A stretch of 5,008 nucleotides of DNA, taken from the NCBI GenBank assembly GCA_009786625.1, contig WQRT01000206.1:1-5008 (forward strand), given 5' to 3'. The DNA is from Treponema sp. (GTDB lineage Bacteria; Spirochaetota; Spirochaetia; Treponematales; Breznakiellaceae). This document shows, in pieces, positions 1-5,008 of the stretch (its first letter is position 1; every line of letters begins with the position of its first letter). A program made the position numbers and the translations under genes. Below the pieces are notes generated by a model. That model saw nothing but the letters and a program-made list of their open reading frames with translations. It did no database searches and had not been told where the DNA came from.

Positions 1-9
1 AAATACCAA

Positions 10-38
10 TTGACAGGCTTCAAATAGTCAAATATTAT
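10..38 (+). promoter_or_regulatory. Putative sigma-70-type promoter of cheR
   Basis: A perfect -35 hexamer TTGACA (10-15) is followed after exactly 17 bases by TATTAT (33-38), a 5-of-6 match to the -10 consensus. Transcription would start about 7 bases later, at or within a base or two of the A of the cheR ATG at 45, so the transcript would have almost no leader. A perfect TATAAT also lies at 38-43, but it is 22 bases from the -35 and would start transcription inside the gene. The stretch is AT-rich, and the window edge hides whether an upstream gene reads through, so this is a sequence match only. Confidence 0.5.
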
Positions 39-44
39 ATAATA

Positions 45-863
45 ATGGCTGAAAACGAGTTTCTCAATGATGCTTTTTTTGAACTGTACCGGGCTCTTAT
101 TTACAAAGAAAGCGGTATAACATTCACTCCCACTAACCGCTCCATTTTAGAGAGCAGGTTGAGGGAACGGCTGCGCGAGAAAGGGGTTGCGTCTGTAGCT
201 ACATATCTTGATTCAATTAATCAGGACAAGGAAGAGCTAAAAGGTTTTTTGGATTCGATTACAACAAACCTTACGAGGTTCTTCAGAAACCAAGCTCAAT
301 TTGACGCTTTGGAAAAATATGTTATTCCTGAGTTGATGACAAAGATCAAAAAAGTCCCGGGTACAATTAAAATATGGAGCGCGGGATGTTCCACAGGCGA
401 GGAACCTTATACAATTGCAATGTTGTTAACAGAAGTTCTTCCAAAGTCATGGAACTTTGAAATCCTTGCCAGCGATATTTCGCTCAAGTGCTTAATGACT
501 GCCAAAGAAGGTTTTTACGCCGAAAGCAGAATTGTGGGCATCCCGGATAATTATCTTGCAAAATATTTTGACAAGGTAGACGGCGGTTATAAAATACATT
601 CTGATATTCACGCAAAGATCAAATTTGACTATCACAATCTTAAAAACGATTCTGGCTTGCGGAACTTCGATGTCGTATTTTGCCGTAACGTAATTATTTA
701 TTTTGACGAAGCGGCTCAAACAAATGTTATGGCGCGTTTCTATGATTCAATGGCGCCAAAATCATTTCTGTTTATCGGTCATTCAGAATCATTATTCGGA
801 ATGGATACAAAATTTGAATTCTTAAAAACTGAATGGGCAACTTTGTATTGTAAGAATATCTAG
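45..863 (+). CDS. cheR: Chemotaxis protein methyltransferase CheR
   Basis: CheR transfers methyl groups from S-adenosylmethionine to specific glutamates of chemoreceptors in the cytoplasm, raising kinase activity during adaptation. The 272-residue product has the usual family length and order. A helical N-terminal domain (about 10-82) ends in the signature TTNLTRFFRN (73-82). The SAM-binding motif I, WSAGCSTGEEPY, is at 111-122, with the acidic residue of the next strand in ASDIS (D144). The conserved FDVVFCRNVIIYFD (208-221) and GHSES (245-249) follow. The stretch after KYF (173-175) is a few residues shorter than in E. coli CheR, which may point to the class that does not need a receptor pentapeptide tether (inference). 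The ATG at 45 is the only start codon in this frame in the window upstream of the N-terminal domain. It has no Shine-Dalgarno, and the frame stays open to the left edge, so a longer N-terminus cannot be excluded. cheB follows after 11 bases. Confidence 0.96.
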   Translation: MAENEFLNDAFFELYRALIYKESGITFTPTNRSILESRLRERLREKGVASVATYLDSINQDKEELKGFLDSITTNLTRFFRNQAQFDALEKYVIPELMTKIKKVPGTIKIWSAGCSTGEEPYTIAMLLTEVLPKSWNFEILASDISLKCLMTAKEGFYAESRIVGIPDNYLAKYFDKVDGGYKIHSDIHAKIKFDYHNLKNDSGLRNFDVVFCRNVIIYFDEAAQTNVMARFYDSMAPKSFLFIGHSESLFGMDTKFEFLKTEWATLYCKNI

Positions 864-866
864 GAG
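862..866 (+). promoter_or_regulatory. Ribosome binding site of cheB, overlapping the cheR stop codon
   Basis: AGGAG at 862-866 shares its first two bases with the TAG stop of cheR (861-863) and stands 8 bases before the GTG at 875. It decides the cheB start: the GTG is the only start candidate at proper distance, and the receiver domain begins immediately after it. The arrangement lets ribosomes finishing cheR initiate on cheB, which suggests coupled translation of the two adaptation enzymes. Confidence 0.8.
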
Positions 867-874
867 AAAATAAA

Positions 875-2014
875 GTGGCAGATGAAATACAGGTCTTGAT
901 TGTAGACGACTCAGCTTTAATGCGTAATCTCATCGGAAGAATTGTAGATGATACGCCGGGATTAGCCGTTGCTGACAAAGCAATGAACGGTTACTTTGCA
1001 TTGCAGAAGCTTGACAGATGCGATGCTGACATCATCGTTCTGGATCTTGAGATGCCGGAAATGAACGGTATTGAATTCTTAAAAGAACGCAAAAAACGCA
1101 ATATCGAAGTTCCTGTTGTAATACTTTCGTCTATTGCAGCGAAAGGCGCGGAAATAACGATGGAAGCGCTGTCGCTCGGCGCGAGTGACTTTATTCAAAA
1201 ACCTTCCGGTTCTATCTCGGAAGACATTCATGTTGTTAAAGATATCATTGTAGAAAAACTTCTTGGTTACGGCGGCGCGTACCGCAGAAAACGGGGAAAG
1301 AAAGTTCTTGCTCCTTCCGAGTACGCTCCAAAAACTCCGTCCGCCAAAAATTCAGACATCGCTATTCACTTTAAACTTGCGGCGGCAGTTCCTGTCGCTC
1401 CTGCGGCTCCGCCCACTCCTGTGCGGAAACCTGCTACCACGGAAATTATCGCCATCGGCATCAGCACCGGAGGCCCTGACGCTCTGCGCGTTGTGTTCCA
1501 GAAAATTGATGCGGATTTAAAAGTACCGATCGTCGTTGTTCAGCATATGCCGGCGGGATTCACAAGTGAATTCGCGAAGAGCCTTGATCGCATCTGCCCG
1601 CTTGATGTAAAAGAAGCCGAAGACGGCGACGCTATTCTTCCCGGAAGAATCTTAATCGCGCAGGGCAATAAACATCTTGAAGTAGAAAAAAAAGTAGGCG
1701 GAGCTTTCGCGCGCCTTTCAGATTCTCCTCTGGTTTCAGGTCACAGACCTTCGGCGGACGTTCTTTTCGCTTCTGTAGCGATGGCTTACACAAACCACGC
1801 GCTTGGAGTAATCATGACAGGTATGGGCCGCGACGGCGCTCAGCACCTTGGAACGATCTTCAAAGAAGGCGGCCTGACCCTCGGTCAGGACGAAAAAAGC
1901 GCAGTTGTTTACGGAATGCCCCGCGTTGCGTACGAGCTGGGACACGTTCAAGAGCAGGTTTCTCTGGACAATATGGCGCGTAGAATTTGCGATGTTGCGA
2001 AAACGCCGCGATAA
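875..2014 (+). CDS. cheB: Chemotaxis response regulator / protein-glutamate methylesterase CheB
   Basis: CheB removes methyl groups from chemoreceptor glutamates and can deamidate glutamines. Its activity is switched on by phosphoryl transfer from CheA. The 379-residue product has an N-terminal receiver domain (about 5-125) with the acidic pair D11/D12, phospho-acceptor D57 in VLDLEMPEMNG, S85/S86 and K109 in FIQKP. A basic then Ala/Pro-rich linker spans about 135-188. The C-terminal methylesterase domain (about 190-375) has all three expected catalytic residues: S197 in GISTGGP, H224 in VVQHMP and D320 in TGMGRDGA. It also has the family motif SGHRPSADVLF (288-298) and a GQDEKSAVVYGMP segment (337-349). 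The enzyme therefore looks intact. It starts at GTG with a good Shine-Dalgarno. The linker makes it about 30 residues longer than E. coli CheB. Coupling to cheR keeps the opposing enzymes co-expressed. Confidence 0.97.
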   Translation: MADEIQVLIVDDSALMRNLIGRIVDDTPGLAVADKAMNGYFALQKLDRCDADIIVLDLEMPEMNGIEFLKERKKRNIEVPVVILSSIAAKGAEITMEALSLGASDFIQKPSGSISEDIHVVKDIIVEKLLGYGGAYRRKRGKKVLAPSEYAPKTPSAKNSDIAIHFKLAAAVPVAPAAPPTPVRKPATTEIIAIGISTGGPDALRVVFQKIDADLKVPIVVVQHMPAGFTSEFAKSLDRICPLDVKEAEDGDAILPGRILIAQGNKHLEVEKKVGGAFARLSDSPLVSGHRPSADVLFASVAMAYTNHALGVIMTGMGRDGAQHLGTIFKEGGLTLGQDEKSAVVYGMPRVAYELGHVQEQVSLDNMARRICDVAKTPR

Positions 2015-2030
2015 CGCCGCTTTCAGCTCT

Positions 2031-2049
2031 TGCGATGATCGTATTTTTT
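2031..2049 (+). terminator. Weak terminator-like hairpin after cheB
   Basis: Seventeen bases past the cheB stop, TGCG (2031-2034) can pair with CGTA (2040-2043), including one G-T wobble, around the loop ATGAT. It is followed directly by six T (2044-2049). The short stem and the run of T have the right geometry for an intrinsic terminator, but four base pairs are too few to be convincing. It is the only T-run with any stem before it in this spacer. Confidence 0.22.
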
Positions 2050-2088
2050 CTGCCGGTAAATATTCATCTGTTTAAAAATCAAACCTTT

Positions 2089-2100
2089 CCCTGCGCAGGG
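2089..2100. repeat. Perfect 12-base GC-rich palindrome in the cheB-lipoprotein spacer
   Basis: CCCTGCGCAGGG reads the same on both strands. With an internal loop the pairing may extend to CC (2084-2085) and GG (2104-2105). No run of T follows on either strand, so a simple intrinsic terminator is not supported. It lies about 40 bases upstream of the putative promoter of the next gene. It could be a hairpin at the end of the cheB message or a dimeric protein binding site; the sequence does not decide. Confidence 0.5.
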
Positions 2101-2141
2101 CTTGGGCTGTATTACGAAAATAATAAACTAAATCCAAATAT

Positions 2142-2170
2142 TTGACGCTGTAACGGGCGGAGAAAATGAT
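2142..2170 (+). promoter_or_regulatory. Possible promoter of the lipoprotein gene
   Basis: TTGACG (2142-2147, 5 of 6 to the -35 consensus) is followed after 17 bases by AATGAT (2165-2170, 4 of 6 to the -10). Transcription would begin near 2177, leaving a leader of about 43 bases. The -35 overlaps the end of a perfect 10-base palindrome CAAATATTTG (2135-2144), a position where a repressor could act. A second candidate, TTGATA at 2174-2179 with a TTTAAA-like -10 near 2199, has poorer spacing and would leave almost no leader. Confidence 0.33.
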
Positions 2171-2206
2171 ATATTGATAGGCGTAATAAAAGAATGGTTT
2201 TAAAAC

Positions 2207-2210
2207 AGGA
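2207..2210 (+). promoter_or_regulatory. Ribosome binding site of the lipoprotein gene
   Basis: AGGA, within CAGGAAG, lies 9 bases before the ATG at 2220. It supports that start, which is followed at once by a lipoprotein signal peptide (Lys-Lys, hydrophobic stretch, Cys20). A nine-codon reading frame starting at 2194 runs across this site and stops at 2221-2223, overlapping the ATG as ATGA. Confidence 0.7.
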
Positions 2211-2219
2211 AGATAAAAA

Positions 2220-4433
2220 ATGAAAAAAATTTTTTTGTTTTATTCGGCGGTAATTTTCAGTTTGATTGCGGGCAGCTGCGTAGTATCACCCGCCGGAAAT
2301 GAAGAGATGCCCGCAAAATATGACGCCCAGTTCCGCGGCGAATGGATACGCATGGACACAGGCGATCTGTGGTATATCAGCGGAACATCAATCCTTATAA
2401 ACAATTCATATCAAGGACAGGATGTAAAGCTTACAAAAACATCTGAAAATGTTATTACCGCTTTAAGAGCAAACAATCAAACATATACCCTTTTCGCTTC
2501 GCGGGTTGCAAATGCGGGCTTTAACGCTCATGTCGTTCTTCTTGACGAAGACGAAACGCCTCAAGGCGCTGTTAGAAGCCTCGTCGGCAAAACAGGTCAA
2601 ATACCGCTTGTAAAAATTATAAATCCTTCGCAGCCGGATATTATTTTAACGGCAGAACCCGATCCTGTCACAGGTAAAATAACAGTAGCCGGAGTAATAC
2701 CTGGAGATAAAGTTGAAATAATCCCGGATGATTCCATGTGGGAGGACGTTACGATTCAGCTTACTCCGGGTTTTGGAGAAGATCAAAACCTTGGAATAGT
2801 CCCGCTTACCAAAGGCGCAAACCACAAAGCCTCGATTAAAATGAGGAATACCGAAGATAATATTTACGAATTATACGCGGATAATGTTGCACGTAACTAC
2901 ATTATCGAAATTGAAAATGTAGGGACAACCAACAGCACGGGAGCGTCTTACAGCGTGCTTTTTGATAACGATGATTTTAGTCTTGACTCAGGAAATTTAA
3001 ATGGTCCTTTGGGCACTATTATGCCCGGCGCAAAAAAGGATATACAATTATCGCTGCGGTCGGCGCCTATCGACAATCAAAGTAAAATAAAAGAAATAAA
3101 AGTACAGATAACTTATATTGATACGATAGAATCCGCTGTCATAACATGGAATGATACAGTATCGGTAAAATATTATAAACAGGCTGTGCCTATTTTTATC
3201 AGATCGCAGAATCCCGTACAGGGAATAATGAAAACTCCAAAGGGTGAGACCTTATATTTTAAAACAGAAAAAGCAGGAAGCGATTATTCCTGTACAAAAA
3301 ATGTCCCGTGGTCGGGCGATGATTACATTGTGGCTTTTTTAGGAGCGACAACGGAAGCCGGTTCTGAAACTGTTTACTCGCTTGGTATCGGCGAACAGCC
3401 GTCAACCGATTGGAACTGGCTTTTTGATAATGGCAAACAATACGAGTATTTAAATATATGCAATAAAGAAGAAACAGCTCCGGAATTGAATCTTACAGAT
3501 AACAGAACATTTATGTATTACCTTTATAACACTGCCGTGCAGTATTTCAAGATTAAAATGGGAAATGAACCTCCCAGCCTTGGTAATGCCGCCACTCTTA
3601 TAACTGTAACTAATACCGTTCATTGGAATGAAGCGTTAACTACTATCCTGAATAACGGCAGCGGCACAAATGATTATCCAAAAAATTATGAAATCAGAGT
3701 GAGCGGAAATATTTCTATTCCCGGAAACCCTTATTATACCTTTGGTGAAAATATACAGAATATAATAGTAACTCTTACAGGAAGCGGGACACTTTCGTTA
3801 AGCGGCGGCGGAAGCGGCAGTCTTTTAACAATTGGCTATGATCAGACACTGGCTATAGACGGCGTGAATCTGATCTTACAGGGCCGCGCCAATAATAACC
3901 GTCCGGTTATTTATGTAACCGATGGCGGCGTGCTGGAATTAATGAGCGGAACGATCCGCGGCAATACTGTTACTGCGGTTAACTTCGGCGGCGGCGTATC
4001 TGTCTACAAAGGAACATTTGTCATGACGGGTGGAACCATCAGCGGGAATAAAGTTACAGCAGCCGACTCCTGCGGCGGCGGCGTGTCTGTCGTTGACGGA
4101 ACATTCTTCATGCTTGGAGGAACCATCAGCGGGAACACAAGCGGCGGTTTTGGCGGAGGAGTAGACGTCAGCAGCGGGGGAACTTTTGAAATGTCAGGCG
4201 GAAATATCCGCGGCAATACTGCAGGATACGGAGGCGGCGTATCTGTTTATGTCGGAAATTTCACAAAAAGCGGCGGCGTTATCTTTGGAAATAACGAAGG
4301 CGATAACAGCAACACCGCCGTTATCGGACATGCGGCATATTGGGATAATAATATTTATTATTATAACCGCGGTACTACATTGGGAGAGAATGACAATATC
4401 AGCACAGGTGATACTTCGGTTGGATGGGAATAG
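2220..4433 (+). CDS. Large predicted surface lipoprotein with C-terminal beta-helix repeats
   Basis: I do not recognise a named gene. The 737-residue product begins with a lipoprotein signal peptide: K2-K3, a hydrophobic core at 4-16, and A-G-S-C with Cys20 as the lipidated residue, a relaxed spirochaete-type lipobox. It should be exported and membrane-anchored, but the inner, periplasmic or surface location is not shown. No other membrane segment is evident. The mature part looks mosaic: a Trp-rich segment with GEWIRMDTGDLWYI (40-53); a stretch resembling a small beta-sandwich (about 130-210); a possible Ig-like segment starting near 213 (to about 320); and an unassigned segment with VPWSGDDYIVAFLGA starting after AVPIFI (322-327). 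From about 460 to 695 comes a Gly-rich parallel beta-helix, with coils of the form GGGVSV..GTF.M.GGTISGN. A Tyr/Asn-rich tail ends in GWE. Beta-helices of this type occur in adhesins and in polysaccharide-binding or -cleaving proteins. No catalytic residues are visible, so adhesion or glycan binding is only a guess. There is no autotransporter barrel. Confidence 0.85.
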   Translation: MKKIFLFYSAVIFSLIAGSCVVSPAGNEEMPAKYDAQFRGEWIRMDTGDLWYISGTSILINNSYQGQDVKLTKTSENVITALRANNQTYTLFASRVANAGFNAHVVLLDEDETPQGAVRSLVGKTGQIPLVKIINPSQPDIILTAEPDPVTGKITVAGVIPGDKVEIIPDDSMWEDVTIQLTPGFGEDQNLGIVPLTKGANHKASIKMRNTEDNIYELYADNVARNYIIEIENVGTTNSTGASYSVLFDNDDFSLDSGNLNGPLGTIMPGAKKDIQLSLRSAPIDNQSKIKEIKVQITYIDTIESAVITWNDTVSVKYYKQAVPIFIRSQNPVQGIMKTPKGETLYFKTEKAGSDYSCTKNVPWSGDDYIVAFLGATTEAGSETVYSLGIGEQPSTDWNWLFDNGKQYEYLNICNKEETAPELNLTDNRTFMYYLYNTAVQYFKIKMGNEPPSLGNAATLITVTNTVHWNEALTTILNNGSGTNDYPKNYEIRVSGNISIPGNPYYTFGENIQNIIVTLTGSGTLSLSGGGSGSLLTIGYDQTLAIDGVNLILQGRANNNRPVIYVTDGGVLELMSGTIRGNTVTAVNFGGGVSVYKGTFVMTGGTISGNKVTAADSCGGGVSVVDGTFFMLGGTISGNTSGGFGGGVDVSSGGTFEMSGGNIRGNTAGYGGGVSVYVGNFTKSGGVIFGNNEGDNSNTAVIGHAAYWDNNIYYYNRGTTLGENDNISTGDTSVGWE
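3921..4304 (+). repeat. In-frame beta-helix coil repeats inside the lipoprotein gene
   Basis: One degenerate coil (3921-3986, residues 568-589) is followed by four clear coils at 3987-4073, 4074-4151, 4152-4229 and 4230-4304, coding 29, 26, 26 and 25 residues. Each begins GGGV and carries a GG-x-I-x-GN turn, except that the last has GGVIFGN. DNA identity is patchy but exact in places. GGAACCATCAGCGGGAA occurs at 4032-4048 and 4119-4135; ATCCGCGGCAATACTG at 3954-3969 and 4206-4221; GGCGGCGTATCTGT at 3990-4003 and 4233-4246. All offsets (87, 252, 243) are multiples of three, so repeats expand or contract without breaking the frame. Confidence 0.88.
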
Positions 4434-4450
4434 CAAAAAATCTTTAAGGC

Positions 4451-4456
4451 AAGGGA
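4451..4456 (+). promoter_or_regulatory. Ribosome binding site of clpB
   Basis: AAGGGA lies 7 bases before the ATG at 4464 and selects that start. The two ATG triplets between them (4456 and 4459) are in another frame. The protein from 4464 begins with a sequence typical of ClpB (KFT.KTQEAL). Confidence 0.7.
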
Positions 4457-4463
4457 TGATGCT

Positions 4464-5008
4464 ATGAATAACGAAAAGTTTACAATAAAGACTCAGGAAG
4501 CTTTAAATGAAGCGATGATGATCGCGCAAAAGAATGATCATTCGCAGATTGAAAGCGAACATTTGCTGCTTGCTTTACTGCGGCAGGAAAACGGAATTAT
4601 ACCGCCTGTGATCAAACAGATCGGCGTTGATATTAACAGGCTTTCTGATGATGTTGAAGCGCTTGTTAAAGGGACGCCGAAAATTTTCGGAGAGGCGGCG
4701 CAGGTTTTTGTTTCTTCCGCGTTATCAAAAGTTTTAGCGAAAGCGGAAGTTGAAGCATCGGCGCTGAAAGACGAGTTTGTTTCAACTGAACATATTTTAA
4801 TCGCAATGGCGGCAGGCGAAGGCAGAGCGGCGGATATATTAAAAAAAGCGGGCGTTAACAAGAACGCGATTCTTGGCGCGTTAAAACAGGTGCGCGGCAA
4901 AACCCGCGTAACAGATCAAAACCCGGAAGAAAAATATCAGGCGCTGGATCGTTACTGCCGCGATTTAACCGCTCTTGCGCGTCAGGAAAAACTCGACCCT
5001 GTAATCGG
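4464..5008 (+). CDS. clpB: ATP-dependent disaggregase ClpB, N-terminal part (cut by window edge)
   Basis: ClpB is a hexameric cytoplasmic AAA+ chaperone that pulls polypeptides out of aggregates together with DnaK. The 181 complete codons seen, plus two bases, cover the N-terminal domain and the entry to the first ATPase domain; a full protein is usually around 860 residues, so most lies beyond the edge. Two Clp N-repeats are visible. The first has TQEALNEA (10-17) and SEHLLLALLRQ (31-41); the second has VSSALSKVLAKAE (83-95) and STEHILIAM (107-115). The nearly invariant ClpB linker RVTDQNPEEKYQALDRY is at 148-164, followed by RDLTALARQEKLDPVI (166-181), just before the Walker A region. The linker argues for ClpB rather than ClpA or ClpC. 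The start lies 30 bases after the lipoprotein stop with no terminator between. I see no CIRCE-type heat-shock operator upstream. Confidence 0.95.
   Translation, partial: MNNEKFTIKTQEALNEAMMIAQKNDHSQIESEHLLLALLRQENGIIPPVIKQIGVDINRLSDDVEALVKGTPKIFGEAAQVFVSSALSKVLAKAEVEASALKDEFVSTEHILIAMAAGEGRAADILKKAGVNKNAILGALKQVRGKTRVTDQNPEEKYQALDRYCRDLTALARQEKLDPVI

Noticed and set aside
1..27. Possible C-terminal tail of an upstream gene (YQLTGFK then TAG at 25-27)
   Set aside because: Only eight codons are visible and the other frames are equally possible; nothing identifies a gene.
492..978. Minus-strand reading frames over cheR and the start of cheB
   Set aside because: They lie opposite well-conserved CheR and CheB sequence, and their products show no recognisable motif.
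1263..1520. Plus-strand frame in the CheB linker region
   Set aside because: It overlaps intact CheB in another frame; its low-complexity Leu/Arg/Pro content reflects the GC-rich linker DNA.
2002..2020. AACGCCGC repeated at 2002-2009 and 2013-2020
   Set aside because: Two short GC-rich copies straddling the cheB stop; no structure or element is supported.
4004..4216. Minus-strand Pro-rich frame opposite the coil repeats
   Set aside because: The Pro-rich product is the mirror of Gly codons on the plus strand, an artefact of the repeat.
4345..4364. Perfect inverted repeat ATAATAATA-TT-TATTATTAT
   Set aside because: It falls where the lipoprotein encodes Asn-Asn-Ile-Tyr-Tyr-Tyr, so AAT/TAT codons explain it; all-AT pairing is weak and it is far from the clpB start.
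4390..4415. clpB promoter candidate ATGACA ... GATACT
   Set aside because: The spacing is only 14 bases and the -10 lacks its first T; too weak to call.
4538..4900. 120-residue minus-strand frame
   Set aside because: It lies opposite the clpB N-terminal domain, which is clearly coding on the plus strand.

Overview
The window reads as ordinary chromosomal DNA from a spirochaete, most likely a host-associated or gut Treponema. This is an inference from three things: a relaxed spirochaete-type lipobox on a large surface lipoprotein, that protein's Gly-rich 'GGTISGN' beta-helix repeats (a style I associate with termite-gut and related treponemes), and the moderate base composition with A/T-rich intergenic DNA. 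No database search was possible, so genus is not proven. All four genes are on the plus strand and densely packed.

Layout. Bases 1-44 hold a very good sigma-70-type promoter placed so close to the first start codon that the cheR message could be leaderless. cheR (45-863) and cheB (875-2014) form a tight two-gene chemotaxis adaptation unit. The cheB Shine-Dalgarno overlaps the cheR stop codon and cheB starts at GTG. Bases 2015-2219 are a 205-base spacer with a weak terminator-like hairpin, a perfect 12-base GC-rich palindrome, a 10-base AT palindrome and a plausible promoter. From 2220 to 4433 lies a 737-residue predicted lipoprotein with several beta-rich segments and a C-terminal parallel beta-helix. 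Thirty bases later clpB starts (4464) and runs off the right edge after 181 complete codons.

How the genes work together. CheR adds methyl groups to chemoreceptor glutamates using S-adenosylmethionine. CheB, when phosphorylated, removes them, so the pair sets receptor sensitivity. The lipoprotein is unrelated in function and probably sits on the cell envelope. ClpB is the cytoplasmic disaggregase of the heat-shock network. The 30-base gap before clpB has no terminator and no convincing promoter, so lipoprotein and clpB may share a transcript.

I found no mobile element, CRISPR array, RNA gene or clear undescribed system. The points most worth a second look are the putative leaderless start of cheR, the mosaic lipoprotein whose beta-helix coils carry exact in-frame DNA repeats suggesting block duplication, and the palindromes and nine-codon upstream reading frame ahead of the lipoprotein.
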